Of a stretch of DNA of 64,000 nt, positions 1-8,040 are shown piece by piece; the stretch's first letter is position 1, and each line of letters begins with the position of its first letter. The notes under the pieces are model-generated. The model was given only the letters and a program-made list of their open reading frames with translations, had not been told where the DNA came from and made no database searches. Made by a program: the position numbers and the translations under genes. Where the stretch lies: the NCBI GenBank assembly GCA_045660545.1, contig JAZREA010000002.1, positions 62,001 to 126,000 of the forward strand, written 5' to 3'. This DNA is from JAZREA01 sp045660545. GTDB taxonomy: Bacteria; Bacillota; Clostridia; Monoglobales; Firm-18.

Positions 1-72
1 TGAAATAAGGTCTACAATATCGTTTTTTTCGATAATCTCCTGAATATAGTCTTCAGAAAAATGTAAAGCCAT
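1..72 (-). CDS. dnaG: DNA primase DnaG, N-terminal fragment
   Basis: Only the first 24 codons lie in the window; the gene continues off the left edge. The reverse strand reads MALHFSEDYIQEIIEKNDIV, the usual start of bacterial primase just before the CHC2 zinc-binding domain. DnaG makes RNA primers at the replication fork. An AGAAAGGAAG Shine-Dalgarno lies just upstream of the ATG. It follows dgt on the same strand, a common clostridial order (dgt-dnaG-rpoD). The identification rests on few residues, but the motif and neighbour agree. Confidence 0.8.
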   Translation of the reverse strand, partial: MALHFSEDYIQEIIEKNDIVDLIS

Positions 73-208
73 AAAAGCTTCCTTTCTCGAACGCCGCTAT
101 GGCGTGTCGTTCGTATCTTTAATAAATTTTGACACGAACACAAAAAAGCCATTTTTAAAGTCGGTTTTTTATGTTATTGTTGTCAAAACAGCAAGAAAAT
201 ATACGTTT

Positions 209-1186
209 TTACCTACCCATAACAAAATCTCTGTGCTTTTCGATGCAGTACGAGTCTGTCATCGAGGCGATATAGTCGCACACGTTTTGGTGTAGGTTTT
301 CGTCGCAGTACTCCTTTGGGAGTTTGTCAGGGTTTTTGATTAAAAATTCGTAAAGCTCGGGAATCATATGCTTGATTTTCTTTTCCTCTGCAAGAACAGC
401 AGGAGCAAAGTACACGTTGTCAAACATAAACTGACGTAGCTTCATAAGCATCTCAAAGTCTTCGTCGGCCATCTTAACGAGGTCTTTGTCAAAGCTGTTT
501 TTAACAACCGAGCGAATCATCGCGTCTATTCTGTCTGCTCTGCGGTTGCCGTAGTGCTTTACAAATTCGTACGGAATGTCATCTCCCGATATAACGCCCG
601 CGCCGATAGAGTCGTCTATGTCATGGTTTATGTACGCAATCTTGTCCGCGAGCCTGACAACCTGACCTTCAAGAGTTTTAGGAGCGGTGTCGCCCGTGTG
701 GTTTTTTATTCCGTCGCGCACCTCAAAGGTAAGGTTCATCCCGCGCCCGTCGTTTTCTAAAACATCTGCCACACGAAGGCTCTGCTCGTTGTGCAAAAAG
801 CCCATTGGGCAAAGCGCGTCAAGCGCCCTTTCGCCGGAATGGCCAAACGGAGTGTGCCCAAGGTCGTGGCCCAGCGCAATCGCCTCTGTCAGGTCCTCGT
901 TAAGACAAAGCGCCCTTGATATCGTTCTTGCAATTTGCGACACTTCAAGAGTGTGCGTCAGCCTTGTGCGGTAGTGGTCGTTTTCAGGCACAAAAAAGAC
1001 CTGCGTCTTGTGCTTCAGTCTGCGGAAAGCCTTAGAGTGAATTATTTTGTCGCGGTCGCGTTGGTATTCTGTTCTGATGTCGCATAGTGTCGATTGTTTC
1101 ATCCGGCCCTTTGTCTCGGACGAAAGCGAGGCGTAGCGCCCTAAGGACTCTGCCTCACGCTTTTCAAGCATTTCTCTTATATCCAA
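209..1186 (-). CDS. dgt: dGTP triphosphohydrolase-like HD protein
   Basis: Predicted deoxyguanosinetriphosphate triphosphohydrolase-like protein, 325 aa, hydrolysing dNTPs to deoxynucleoside and triphosphate. HD-domain metal ligands are visible: His in RLTHTLEVSQ, the HD pair in ALGHDLGHTPFGH and a later Asp in RLADKIAYINHDID. The start is TTG at 1186 (protein begins MDIREMLEKRE, as in clostridial homologues) with a GGGGG Shine-Dalgarno 7 nt upstream. The 136 bp between dgt and dnaG hold imperfect inverted repeats (CGAACG...CGTTCG) but no convincing promoter, so dnaG may be co-transcribed. Confidence 0.92.
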   Translation of the reverse strand: MDIREMLEKREAESLGRYASLSSETKGRMKQSTLCDIRTEYQRDRDKIIHSKAFRRLKHKTQVFFVPENDHYRTRLTHTLEVSQIARTISRALCLNEDLTEAIALGHDLGHTPFGHSGERALDALCPMGFLHNEQSLRVADVLENDGRGMNLTFEVRDGIKNHTGDTAPKTLEGQVVRLADKIAYINHDIDDSIGAGVISGDDIPYEFVKHYGNRRADRIDAMIRSVVKNSFDKDLVKMADEDFEMLMKLRQFMFDNVYFAPAVLAEEKKIKHMIPELYEFLIKNPDKLPKEYCDENLHQNVCDYIASMTDSYCIEKHRDFVMGR

Positions 1187-1331
1187 AGTAAAACCCCCGA
1201 AACTCTGTTACTAATATATTATTCTGCATGTTTTTTAAAAACCCTTTATTTATCTGTATTTTTAGCATTTTATAGTGCGTTTTGTCAAAAACCACTGTGC
1301 TTTTAGGATAAAATGTACGAAAAAGCAACCT

Positions 1332-1544
1332 CTATTTCTTTAAAAAGATAATTTTTGCGCTAAAATCATTTGTGATTACAACCTTTTCCACCCTGTTATA
1401 ATACTTGGGTGCAAAGAACTGCCCGACAAACCCCATATCTACTACAAGACCGCAGCAGTCGCACTTTAAACATACAGCGTCACCGCTTGTGACTTTGCAC
1501 ATCTTTTTTTTGCACACTCCACATTCTGCCCAAGGCACTTTCAT
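1332..1544 (-). CDS. Small Cys-rich hypothetical protein (zinc-ribbon-like)
   Basis: I do not recognise this family. The product is about 70 aa with a cluster CGVCKKKMC followed by CLKCDCCG, so probably a small metal-binding knuckle, then a hydrophilic tail. The ATG at 1544 is preferred because GGGGTGGG lies about 8 nt upstream; an in-frame ATG at 1562 would add MGWDFL but has no Shine-Dalgarno. It is divergent from spoVB and upstream of dgt on the same strand. Function unknown. Confidence 0.55.
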   Translation of the reverse strand: MKVPWAECGVCKKKMCKVTSGDAVCLKCDCCGLVVDMGFVGQFFAPKYYNRVEKVVITNDFSAKIIFLKK

Positions 1545-1560
1545 TAAAAAATCCCACCCC

Positions 1561-1591
1561 ATATCATTATTCTGTTAATAAAACATATATT
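1561..1591 (+). promoter_or_regulatory. Possible sigma-E-like promoter for spoVB
   Basis: ATATCATT at 1561-1568 and CATATATT at 1584-1591, 15 nt apart, resemble the mother-cell sigma-E pattern (ATATT-like -35, CATA-rich -10). In Bacillus subtilis spoVB is sigma-E controlled, which motivated the search. The match is imperfect. Confidence 0.25.
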
Positions 1592-1606
1592 TAAACAGGT
1601 GATTTT

Positions 1607-3118
1607 ATGCGAAAGCTTCACGTGTTTTTGTTAAACGGAGTAATACTTACGGTGTCGTCGCTTTTAATACGGTTTGTTTCGGTATGGTTTAACGCCTGGG
1701 TGTCGAGGAAAATCGGCGCAGAGGGGATGGGACTTTATACGCTTGTTATGTCGGTGTATTCACTTGCCGTGACAATTTCGATTTTCGGTATGGGGCTTGC
1801 CTGTACAAGGCTTGTTGCGGAAGAAGCGGGGAGGCGTAATTTCTTCGGCGTACGCTATTCGGTTAAGGTCTGTTCTGTCTTCGGGCTTTTGTGCGGAAGC
1901 GTGGCGGCCGTGCTTATATATACTTTTTCCGACTTTATAGGTAGCGTGATTTTACAAAACGAAAAGACGGTTTCTTCTTTAAGGGCGTTTGCCGTTTGCC
2001 TGCCGTTTTTGTCTGTATCTTGTATTTTAAACGGATATTTTACGTCTGTCGGCAGGGTTGCAAAGAGCTCCGCCGTGCAGTTTGCGGAGCTGTTTACAAG
2101 AATACTTGTAACGGGGATGCTTCTTAACTGGTTCTTTCCGTCCACTCTCGAATACTCCTGCCTTTCGGTAGTGCTGGGAGGCACGATAGCCGAGACTTTG
2201 TCCTGCCTTTATTACCTTATAATATATATGGCAGATTCCAGACGCTATAAACAAAGCGGCAGCTCCAAGGGGATTAAAAGAAGGATAATAAAAATCGCCG
2301 TACCCGTGGCGCTAAGCTCGTGTTTAAAGTCGGGCCTTTCGACAATAAAGCATATCTTAATCCCGATTCAGCTTAAAAAGTCGGGCCTTTCTGCGGCGGC
2401 TTCCCTTTCCCAATACGGAATAATACAGGGTATGGTTATGCCTGTGATAATGTTTCCGTCTGCGATAGTTGTGGCGTTTTCGTCGCTGATTTTGCCCGAG
2501 TTTTCACAGCTTTATGTAAGCGGAAGCTCACACAAAATCAAAAGCTCAATATCTCGGGTGTTTAAAACAACCCTTTTGTTTTCAATAGGCGTGTCCGCGG
2601 TGATGATTTTTTACTCCGACTTTTTGGGCAGGCGAATTTACAACAGCGCAGAGGCAGGATATTTTATAAGGCTTGTAGCTCCGCTTACTGCCATAATATA
2701 TCTTGACATCGTCGCAGACAGTATATTAAAAGGTATGAATATGCAGGTCGGGGTTGTGAAAATAAACATAATAGATACCATAAGCTGCATAGTTCTGATT
2801 TATTTTTTACTGCCGCCATACGCTACAATAGGCTATATTTTTGTAATTTTTATAAGCGAGCTTTTAAACGGATTTTTAAGCGTAAGTATGCTTATAAGGT
2901 CTACCGAATTTGAAATGAAGTTTACAGACTGGATATTAAAGCCGTCTTTGGCGGCGGTGTTAACAGGAGTTTTCATAAATGCTGTTAAGATAGAAAACAC
3001 TGCCGTTTCTTTCCTTTGCTTTTCGGGGCTTTATGTGGTGCTTCTCTTTGCGCTTGGCTGTGTAAGAGATAATAAAAACTCCCTCCCTGAAAACACGAGA
3101 GGGAGAGAGCTATCTTAA
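1607..3118 (+). CDS. spoVB: Stage V sporulation protein B, MATE/MVF-type flippase
   Basis: A 503-aa polytopic membrane protein of the oligosaccharidyl-lipid/polysaccharide flippase superfamily. The N-terminus (LIRFVSVWFNAWVSRKIGAE, GLYTLVMSVYS) and length match SpoVB, which acts in the mother cell during spore cortex formation, probably moving lipid-linked precursors. About 12-14 hydrophobic helices are evident. Starts at ATG with AGGTG upstream. The 3' end overlaps the stop of convergent dpaB by a few bases, so two sporulation loci meet tail to tail. A small hairpin (CTCCCTC...GAGGGAG) lies within its last codons. Confidence 0.88.
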   Translation: MRKLHVFLLNGVILTVSSLLIRFVSVWFNAWVSRKIGAEGMGLYTLVMSVYSLAVTISIFGMGLACTRLVAEEAGRRNFFGVRYSVKVCSVFGLLCGSVAAVLIYTFSDFIGSVILQNEKTVSSLRAFAVCLPFLSVSCILNGYFTSVGRVAKSSAVQFAELFTRILVTGMLLNWFFPSTLEYSCLSVVLGGTIAETLSCLYYLIIYMADSRRYKQSGSSKGIKRRIIKIAVPVALSSCLKSGLSTIKHILIPIQLKKSGLSAAASLSQYGIIQGMVMPVIMFPSAIVVAFSSLILPEFSQLYVSGSSHKIKSSISRVFKTTLLFSIGVSAVMIFYSDFLGRRIYNSAEAGYFIRLVAPLTAIIYLDIVADSILKGMNMQVGVVKINIIDTISCIVLIYFLLPPYATIGYIFVIFISELLNGFLSVSMLIRSTEFEMKFTDWILKPSLAAVLTGVFINAVKIENTAVSFLCFSGLYVVLLFALGCVRDNKNSLPENTRGRELS

Positions 3119-3688
3119 AACGGGTTGCAGCTGTCGCCCACCCAGCGCGGCCTCGGCGGCCTCTTCAATCAAATCGAACTTCGCAACCAAAGAGCCCGGT
3201 TTTTTAATCGGGTCGTCTTGTTCAAACGGAACGAGGAAATAGTTTTTATAATTCATAAGTATACCGATGTTTTTGGCGCTTGCCCAAAGTCCGTCGTTTG
3301 TAGACACAGCGATTAAAACGGGGCACCCGTTTCTTATGGTCGCCTTGGCAGCCATTGTAACGGAAGTGTCGTTAATTCCGTTTGCCAGCTTGCCGATAGT
3401 GTTGCTTGTGCAAGGAGCTATAATCATGATGTCCAAAAGGTTTTTAGGCCCTATAAGCTCCGTTTGTGTAATCTTGTGCATCACTGCTCGGCCGCATATT
3501 TCCTCCGCCCTTTTTATAAAGTGCGTAGCCTCGCCAAATCGGGTGGAAGTGGTATAAACCGAGTCGGACATAACAGGTGTAACGTCTGCACCAAGGCTCA
3601 CAAGCCTCTGCATAGCCGCAAAGGATTTATCCAGCGTACAAAACGAGCCTGTAAAGCCGTATCCTATTTTTACATTTTCAAACCCCAC
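3110..3688 (-). CDS. dpaB: Dipicolinate synthase subunit B
   Basis: A 192-aa flavoprotein-fold subunit (SpoVFB) of dipicolinate synthase, which with DpaA converts the lysine-pathway intermediate dihydroxytetrahydrodipicolinate to dipicolinic acid, the Ca-chelator of the spore core. Seen: an N-terminal GYGFTGSFCTLDK motif, IIAPCTSNTIGKLANGI and conserved C-terminal VPFEQDDPIKKPGSLVA. It follows dpaA by 3 bp, so the pair is translationally coupled. Confidence 0.93.
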   Translation of the reverse strand: MGFENVKIGYGFTGSFCTLDKSFAAMQRLVSLGADVTPVMSDSVYTTSTRFGEATHFIKRAEEICGRAVMHKITQTELIGPKNLLDIMIIAPCTSNTIGKLANGINDTSVTMAAKATIRNGCPVLIAVSTNDGLWASAKNIGILMNYKNYFLVPFEQDDPIKKPGSLVAKFDLIEEAAEAALGGRQLQPVLR

Positions 3689-3691
3689 GTT

Positions 3692-4519
3692 TTACACCTC
3701 CATTTCCATAAGCGTTTTTACAATCGAGTCTTTCAATATTTCCGCCGCCGATACCGGGCTTAGCTTGCCGGGCAGACCGGAGGCTATTATGACCTTTCTT
3801 CCCATAGCCTTTGCCGTGGCCATATCAATTCCGTATGGCTTGCTTGCCAGCTCTATAAGCAGGACGTTTTTTCCTATCTTACTAAGCGCCTCACAGCCTA
3901 TCACCGTCTTTGGAACTGTGTTGAATATTATGTCGTACTCGCCTATGGAGTCGACAATGTTTCTTGTGTTTTTTGCAGTCATTCCCATCACTTCCAAAAG
4001 GGCGCGCTCGCTTTCCCTTCTTGAAGAGACCGTAACCTTTGCCCCCATATCCTTTAAAAGTCTTGCAAGCACCTTGCCTATTCTGCCGTAGCCAATTACA
4101 AGACACCTGCTGTTGTAAATGGTAGCGTCGCTGTTTTCCATCGCAATTTGCAGAGCTCCTTCTGCGGTGGGGACGGCGTTTTTTACTTTTACCTCTTCTG
4201 TGTCGTAATAGTCTGCCATGTTGTACCCAAGCCCGCCGCACATTCCGCCAAGCACCGTCTGGGACGAGGACAAAAGGTGGAATATCTCGTCGAGCTTTAC
4301 CTCTGAATTAAGCATAGGCGCGTTAAGACAAAATCCGTCAAGGCTAACGGGAACGGGGAATACCACAACGTCAAATTCGCCGATGCGGTCAACAGAAACG
4401 TCCTCTGCAAGCCCCAGCGCGCATGAGCTTACCCTAAAGCCTTGTTCTATAAGCATTTTACGGATATAAAGCTGCCTTTTGTCGCCGCCGCATATTAAAA
4501 CACTTTTACAGTAATCCAT
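3692..4519 (-). CDS. dpaA: Dipicolinate synthase subunit A
   Basis: A 275-aa NAD(P)-dependent subunit (SpoVFA) of dipicolinate synthase, first gene of the dpaA-dpaB pair. A Rossmann motif VIGYGRIGKVLARLL lies near residue 140, and an SASKPYG-like segment (LIELASKPYGID) is present. A GGTTGG ribosome site precedes the ATG. The 217-bp upstream gap has a GC-rich hairpin-prone leader (about 4545-4600) and an AT-rich stretch that might hold a sigma-K promoter, but I could not identify one convincingly. Confidence 0.93.
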   Translation of the reverse strand: MDYCKSVLICGGDKRQLYIRKMLIEQGFRVSSCALGLAEDVSVDRIGEFDVVVFPVPVSLDGFCLNAPMLNSEVKLDEIFHLLSSSQTVLGGMCGGLGYNMADYYDTEEVKVKNAVPTAEGALQIAMENSDATIYNSRCLVIGYGRIGKVLARLLKDMGAKVTVSSRRESERALLEVMGMTAKNTRNIVDSIGEYDIIFNTVPKTVIGCEALSKIGKNVLLIELASKPYGIDMATAKAMGRKVIIASGLPGKLSPVSAAEILKDSIVKTLMEMEV

Positions 4520-4679
4520 ATAACACCAACCTCTTTTAAGCCGGATGCGGACTTTTTCCGCGCCCGGCAGCTGGCAGCATACTTGCCGCTGCTTTAATAC
4601 ATTATATTTTTAAATATCGTGTTTTGTGAAACGCGGGAAGATTAAAGATAAATGTTTGTAAAAAATCCTCTTTATAAGA

Positions 4680-4708
4680 TTGACAATTTTTTTCATATGT
4701 GCTATACT
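4680..4708 (+). promoter_or_regulatory. Sigma-A promoter for the 4737 gene
   Basis: TTGACA (4680-4685), 17-nt spacer, TATACT (4703-4708). It lies 29 bp before the ATG at 4737, giving a short leader with a GGGGGAAAG ribosome site. Confidence 0.85.
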
Positions 4709-4736
4709 GTGGTATATATGAAATGGGGGAAAGACA

Positions 4737-5699
4737 ATGATAGCTTTTATTAAAAAATGGCAAAACTTGATTTTGGGTCTGCTTATAGCTCTTTTTATAG
4801 GCTTGTTGTTAGGGCAGTCGATTTCTTTAACGGGTGCTCACGACGTTAATATTAAAGACTTTTCTATAATGAGAACGGTAAGCGTTTCTTATAACAGCGA
4901 CGTTCAGGCCAGCCTAAGAGTGTTCCAGGAGGAAATCGGAGACAAGTACAGCCTGGACGCAATGTACAACTCTGCATACGCTCTTCTTTTGTTCGGCGTA
5001 CTTGCTATGGTTCTTTGCTTTAAGGGATATAACAAGTCCTTTGCGTCAAAGGTTACTGCTTTGGCATATTCGCTTTATTCACTTTATGTGTTGACTATGT
5101 CGGCTAACCTTGGTTATATTTACAGAACATACGACAAAAACTACATATTCAAAATAGTTGTTGCTGTTTTGATTTTGGCGTTTGCAGTTGGCGGAATTAT
5201 TGAAATGCTTAAAAAGCTTGCCGCTGACGGCTGGTTTGAAAAGGTTAACATCCACGCGTTCCTAAACGCAGCAAGCGCGCTTATAATTCTTCTTACCACA
5301 GCGCTTATGTTCGTGCCGTTTGTTTTTGACAAGGCAAAGACTGCTTCAATAATGGGCTTTGTTCTTTTGCCGAGCAACTACAAGAGCACACTTATACCTT
5401 ACCTTACATCACACATTGATAACTATCAGATAAACTACACAGTTATGCTTCCGGTTGCGATGCTTTTGCTCGCTGTAATCGGTACGCTTATGTTGCTCCG
5501 TTCTCACAAGAGCGCAACGCCGACAATCCTTGCTCTTGTTTGGGCTGTTTTGGGTGTTGTAGGCTTCTTGTTCAATCAGCTGCTCGCACTTGACCCGAAG
5601 GTTATAGTGTACATGGTTCTTTTTGTTGCAGTTATCGCGCTGTCGGTTATCAACCTCGTACAGTTTGATAAGGTTAAAAAGATATTGGAACAGGATTAA
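4737..5699 (+). CDS. Hypothetical polytopic membrane protein
   Basis: I do not recognise this 320-aa protein. It has an N-terminal hydrophobic helix (LILGLLIALFIGLLLGQSIS), an external-looking segment of about 40 residues, then about seven more hydrophobic helices and a charged C-terminal tail (FDKVKKILEQD). No catalytic motif is visible. It is a single-gene unit with a strong sigma-A promoter and a strong terminator, which suggests constitutive, independent expression. It might be a transporter-like or structural membrane protein. Confidence 0.75.
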   Translation: MIAFIKKWQNLILGLLIALFIGLLLGQSISLTGAHDVNIKDFSIMRTVSVSYNSDVQASLRVFQEEIGDKYSLDAMYNSAYALLLFGVLAMVLCFKGYNKSFASKVTALAYSLYSLYVLTMSANLGYIYRTYDKNYIFKIVVAVLILAFAVGGIIEMLKKLAADGWFEKVNIHAFLNAASALIILLTTALMFVPFVFDKAKTASIMGFVLLPSNYKSTLIPYLTSHIDNYQINYTVMLPVAMLLLAVIGTLMLLRSHKSATPTILALVWAVLGVVGFLFNQLLALDPKVIVYMVLFVAVIALSVINLVQFDKVKKILEQD

Positions 5700-5719
5700 T
5701 TTTAAATATTTGAGTTTTC

Positions 5720-5748
5720 AAAGCTTTCCTCTAAAAAAGGAAAGCTTT
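5720..5748 (+). terminator. Intrinsic terminator after the 4737 gene
   Basis: An 11-bp stem AAAGCTTTCCT/AGGAAAGCTTT with a 7-nt loop is followed by TTGTTTT. Confidence 0.9.
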
Positions 5749-5815
5749 TGTTTTAAACACCGTTATGCTTACAGCGGACAAAACTATAATAAGTAGGCAG
5801 AAAGGACGAATTAAA

Positions 5816-7006
5816 GTGGAATTTAAAATATCTGACCGAATGAGTAAAATCAAGGGCTCTGCTATCAGGGAGATTTTCAAGGCGCTTGCCGACCCCGAGG
5901 TTATATCCCTTGCGGGAGGCAATCCTGCTCCGGAGCTCTTCCCTGCCAAAGAGATGGCAATAATTGCAAACAACATATTGGAGAACAACCCCGTAACTGC
6001 CTTGCAGTACGGCATCACAGAGGGTTACACACCCCTTCGCGAGCTTGTTAAGGATATGCTTGCCGAAAGAGAGAACATCACAGCCGACTTTAACGAAACG
6101 ATAATTGTTTCGGGCGGTCAGCAGGGCATAGAGCTTGCAACAAAGTGCCTTGTAAATTCGGGAGACACCGTTATCGTAGAGGAGCCCAGCTTTATAGGCG
6201 CTCTTAATGCCTTTCGTTCGTACGGCGCTAACCTTGTTGGCGTACCCGTTGAGGACGACGGAATGAACATTTCCGCTTTGGAAAAGGCGATTTCGGAAAA
6301 CAAAAATGTAAAGCTTATATACACAATCCCTACGTTCCAGAACCCGTCAGGTATCACGATGTCCGTAGAAAAGAGAAAGGCTCTTTACGAAATTGCCCGT
6401 AAAAACGGTATCGTAATAATAGAGGACAACCCTTACGGAGAGCTTGTGTTTGACGGCGAAAAGATGCCGACTATCAAGTCTATGGATACGGAAGGAATAG
6501 TTATTTACAGCGGTTCTTTCTCCAAGATTTTGGCTCCGGGAATAAGAATCGGCTTTGTAAGCGCTCACAAGAGCATAGTCGAAAAGATGGTTATCGCAAA
6601 GCAGGTTTCCGACGTGCATACCCCTGTTCTTACCCAGATGATTGCTTACGAATATATAAAGGAATACGGCCTTGACAAGCATATTGCAGAGATAAGAAAG
6701 CTTTATAGGAACAAGTGCCGTACAATGCTTGATGCAATAGACAAGTACTTCCCCAAGGGCGTTAAACACACTACGCCAAACGGCGGTCTTTTCATCTGGT
6801 GCGAGCTTGAGGGCGACTACAATATGGACGAAATCGCGCGTAAGTTTACGGAGAAAAAGGTAGCCTGCGTTCCGGGCTCTACGTTTATGACCGACCTTGA
6901 TAAGCCTTGCTCCGCTTTTCGTCTTAACTATTCCACAGTTACTGATGAAAAAATCGAAAAGGGAATTAAGATTTTAGGAGAAGTTTTAAGCGATATTTTG
7001 CGCTAA
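5816..7006 (+). CDS. PLP-dependent aminotransferase, class I/II
   Basis: An aminotransferase of the class I/II fold, closest in style to the LysN/2-aminoadipate or MocR-type aminotransferase group. Seen: ISLAGGNPAPELFP near the start, TIPTFQNPSG (cofactor region), EDNPYGELVF and the lysine-bearing motif YSGSFSKILAPGIRIGF. The exact amino donor cannot be read. Start: GTG at 5816, preceded by AAAGGACG at 7-nt spacing; a TATAAT at 5785-5790 would place transcription start downstream of the alternative ATG at 5765, supporting GTG. The product is then 396 aa. Confidence 0.85.
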   Translation: MEFKISDRMSKIKGSAIREIFKALADPEVISLAGGNPAPELFPAKEMAIIANNILENNPVTALQYGITEGYTPLRELVKDMLAERENITADFNETIIVSGGQQGIELATKCLVNSGDTVIVEEPSFIGALNAFRSYGANLVGVPVEDDGMNISALEKAISENKNVKLIYTIPTFQNPSGITMSVEKRKALYEIARKNGIVIIEDNPYGELVFDGEKMPTIKSMDTEGIVIYSGSFSKILAPGIRIGFVSAHKSIVEKMVIAKQVSDVHTPVLTQMIAYEYIKEYGLDKHIAEIRKLYRNKCRTMLDAIDKYFPKGVKHTTPNGGLFIWCELEGDYNMDEIARKFTEKKVACVPGSTFMTDLDKPCSAFRLNYSTVTDEKIEKGIKILGEVLSDILR

Positions 7007-7073
7007 ACATAAGACAGGATTTTTTCACCTTTTTCGGTTAAAATATAACCGATGCGTAAAGAGAGGATATACC

Positions 7074-8021
7074 ATGACAGACAAACTTTCCCTCGCCCTG
7101 ATGGTGGGCGAAAACGTAACTCTAAACGTAATTTCAGTATTTTTGCTTGTTGCGGTAGGCTTTGTACTTGCGAAAAAGAAGATGCTGACCCCCGACGGAA
7201 CAAAACAAATGACAGAGATGATTCTTTATATTGTTGTTCCGACTGTGTTTATAAACGCATACCAAAGAGACTTCGACATACAGTTGCTTAAAAACTTGGG
7301 TCTTGTGCTGTTGTTTGCGCTTATAGTGCATGTTATCAGCATAATATTTGCTCCGTTCTTCTTCAAAGACCGTGGGGACAAAACCGACCGAATAGGCATA
7401 TATAGTACAGTTTATTCCAACTGCGGATTTATCGCCCTGCCTTTGGTCAACTCGCTTTACGGCAGCGAAGGCGTTTTTTACGCAGTGGCATACATAACGG
7501 TGTTTGCGGTTTTGTACTGGACACACGGTGTTTACGTATACACAAAGGACGTAAAGCAGCTTTCGTTTAAAAAAGCCTTTTTAAGTCCCGGTCCAATAGG
7601 CGCAATTATCGGAATCGCCCTTTTCCTTTTAAGGATACGGCTTCCCGAACCGATACTTAAAACGACAGAGTTTATCTCGTCGCTTAACACTCCGCTTCCT
7701 ATGATGATTTTGGGTACATACCTTGTGGGGTTTGATATAAAGGCGGCTTTAAAGGACGGCCGAACATGGATGGTTAACGTGCTCAGGCTGATAGTGGCGC
7801 CGATTGTGGGAATCGTTGTTGCAAAGCTCCTTAACTTATCGGAAGTGCCTGCTATGACAATGGTGCTGTCGTGTGCGTGTCCCGTTGCGGCAATAGCGGC
7901 TCTTTTTGCAGCAAGATACTCTCTTGACAGCAAGTACGCGTCTCAGATGGTTTCGATAAGCACTATCCTTTCGATAGTTACCATCCCGCTGATTATGGTT
8001 TTGGCTACATTAATTCTGTAA
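7074..8021 (+). CDS. AEC family transporter
   Basis: A 315-aa auxin-efflux-carrier-family membrane protein with ten or so helices in two halves; typical motifs are PTVFINAYQ in the first half and GTYLVGFDIK plus SCACPVAAIAALFA in the second. Members export small organic acids or amino acids, but the substrate is not deducible. It starts at ATG after AGAGAGG and is followed by nadE 19 bp downstream. A small hairpin (TCGGTTA/TAACCGA, 7034-7052) lies in its leader. Confidence 0.85.
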   Translation: MTDKLSLALMVGENVTLNVISVFLLVAVGFVLAKKKMLTPDGTKQMTEMILYIVVPTVFINAYQRDFDIQLLKNLGLVLLFALIVHVISIIFAPFFFKDRGDKTDRIGIYSTVYSNCGFIALPLVNSLYGSEGVFYAVAYITVFAVLYWTHGVYVYTKDVKQLSFKKAFLSPGPIGAIIGIALFLLRIRLPEPILKTTEFISSLNTPLPMMILGTYLVGFDIKAALKDGRTWMVNVLRLIVAPIVGIVVAKLLNLSEVPAMTMVLSCACPVAAIAALFAARYSLDSKYASQMVSISTILSIVTIPLIMVLATLIL

Positions 8022-8040
8022 TGATAGAGAGGACAACTTT

